A DNA stretch of 7,201 bases from Betaproteobacteria bacterium (GTDB lineage Bacteria; Pseudomonadota; Gammaproteobacteria; Burkholderiales; CAIKXV01). A program made the translations under genes and the position numbers. Within the stretch, counting starts at the first letter, position 1. The number at the start of each line of letters is the position of its first letter. Of this stretch, positions 6,540 through 7,201 are shown piece by piece. A model generated the notes under the pieces. That model was not told the DNA's origin. It saw only the letters and a program-made list of their open reading frames with translations, and made no database searches. Location: the NCBI GenBank assembly GCA_947456915.1, contig CANGUQ010000188.1, positions 1 to 7,201 of the forward strand, given 5' to 3'.

Positions 6540-7201
6540 ATGCTGCTCGCTCTCGCCCAGTGGCTCTCCCAGTTCGACCGCTCGTTCAACGTCTTCAACT
6601 ACCTCACGCTGCGTGCGGTGCTGGCGACGATGACCGCGGTGCTGATCTGCCTCTTCGTCGGCCCGGCGATGATCCGCAAGCTCACCCTCTACAAGATCGG
6701 GCAGGCGGTGCGCACCGACGGTCCGCAGACCCACCTGGCCAAGAGCGGAACGCCGACGATGGGCGGAGCGCTGATCCTGGTGGCGATCGCGGTCACGGTG
6801 ATGCTGTGGGCCGACCTGTCCAATCGCTTCGTGTGGGTGGTGCTGGTGGTGACGCTGGGCTTCGGCGTGATCGGCTGGATCGACGACTACCGGAAGGTCG
6901 TGCATCGCAACCCGAAGGGACTGTCCGCGCGGGCGAAGTTCTTCTGGCAGTCGGTCATCGGGCTCACTGCGGCGATCGTGCTCGCGTGGTCGGGCAGCCC
7001 GGCGCAGACCGAACTGATCGTGCCGTTCTTCAAGAACTTCACCTATCCGCTGGGCGCGGTGGGCTTCGTCGTGCTCACCTATCTCGTGATCGTGGGCACC
7101 AGCAACGCGGTGAACCTCACCGACGGCCTGGACGGGCTGGCGATCCTGCCCACGGTGATGATCGGCTCGGCGCTGGGCATCTTCGCCTATGTCGCCGGCA
7201 A
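6540..7201 (+). CDS. mraY: Phospho-MurNAc-pentapeptide transferase MraY (5' part)
   Basis: Inner-membrane enzyme that transfers phospho-MurNAc-pentapeptide from the UDP precursor to undecaprenyl phosphate, forming lipid I. The frame is open from the ATG at 6540 to the window edge, giving 220 of about 360-390 residues. Visible signatures are VRTDGPQTHLAKSGTPTMGG, the metal/catalytic pair D115-D116 in IDDYRK (same numbers as E. coli), NPKGLSARAKFFWQS, and the NLTDGLDGLA motif at 192-201. Hydrophobic segments fall at about 20-45, 74-92, 95-113, 133-150 and 163-185, with a sixth beginning near the edge, as expected for this polytopic protein. The later catalytic Asp and the histidine-rich loop lie outside the window. 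The ATG is 3 bases after the murF stop. The sequence is strongly Betaproteobacterial in feel, from memory. Confidence 0.97.
   Translation, partial: MLLALAQWLSQFDRSFNVFNYLTLRAVLATMTAVLICLFVGPAMIRKLTLYKIGQAVRTDGPQTHLAKSGTPTMGGALILVAIAVTVMLWADLSNRFVWVVLVVTLGFGVIGWIDDYRKVVHRNPKGLSARAKFFWQSVIGLTAAIVLAWSGSPAQTELIVPFFKNFTYPLGAVGFVVLTYLVIVGTSNAVNLTDGLDGLAILPTVMIGSALGIFAYVAG

Noticed and set aside
4836..6905. Long antisense open frame of 689 codons opposite murE, murF and mraY
   Set aside because: Same GC-driven artefact: low-complexity composition, it spans three real genes, and it has no recognisable motif.

Overview
The window is a continuous 5' part of a division and cell wall (dcw) gene cluster. 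All seven genes lie on the + strand: mraZ, rsmH (mraW), ftsL, ftsI, murE, murF and the first 220 codons of mraY, which runs off the right edge. Gene order, protein content and the GC-rich codon use (nearly every third position is G or C) point to a high-GC proteobacterium. The MraZ, FtsI and MraY sequences look most like Betaproteobacteria (Burkholderiales-like) from memory of those families; no database search was possible. The DNPR motif of MurE indicates meso-diaminopimelate peptidoglycan, as expected for a Gram-negative.

Layout: bases 1-64 are the leader of mraZ, with the promoter region probably outside the window. mraZ (transcriptional regulator of the cluster) is followed by rsmH (16S rRNA m4C1402 methyltransferase), ftsL and ftsI (septal divisome membrane proteins), murE and murF (cytoplasmic ligases adding the third residue and the D-Ala-D-Ala dipeptide to the UDP-MurNAc peptide) and mraY (transfer of the finished precursor to undecaprenyl phosphate, giving lipid I). 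The genes therefore supply both the lipid-linked precursor and the septal transpeptidase that consumes it.

Packing is extreme. Three junctions are 4-base overlaps (GTGA, ATGA, GTGA) and the other three gaps are 6, 4 and 3 bases. No intergenic space is available for an independent promoter or terminator, so one polycistronic, translationally coupled operon is inferred. No RNA genes, mobile elements, CRISPR arrays or long repeats were seen.

No novel system was found. Points worth a second look are a murF that departs from the expected Betaproteobacterial pattern (Ala in place of the first P-loop Gly, a 20-plus residue Ala-rich insertion, and an unusual central motif), a low-GC tract with atypical codons inside rsmH, and the lack of a visible ribosome binding site for ftsL.
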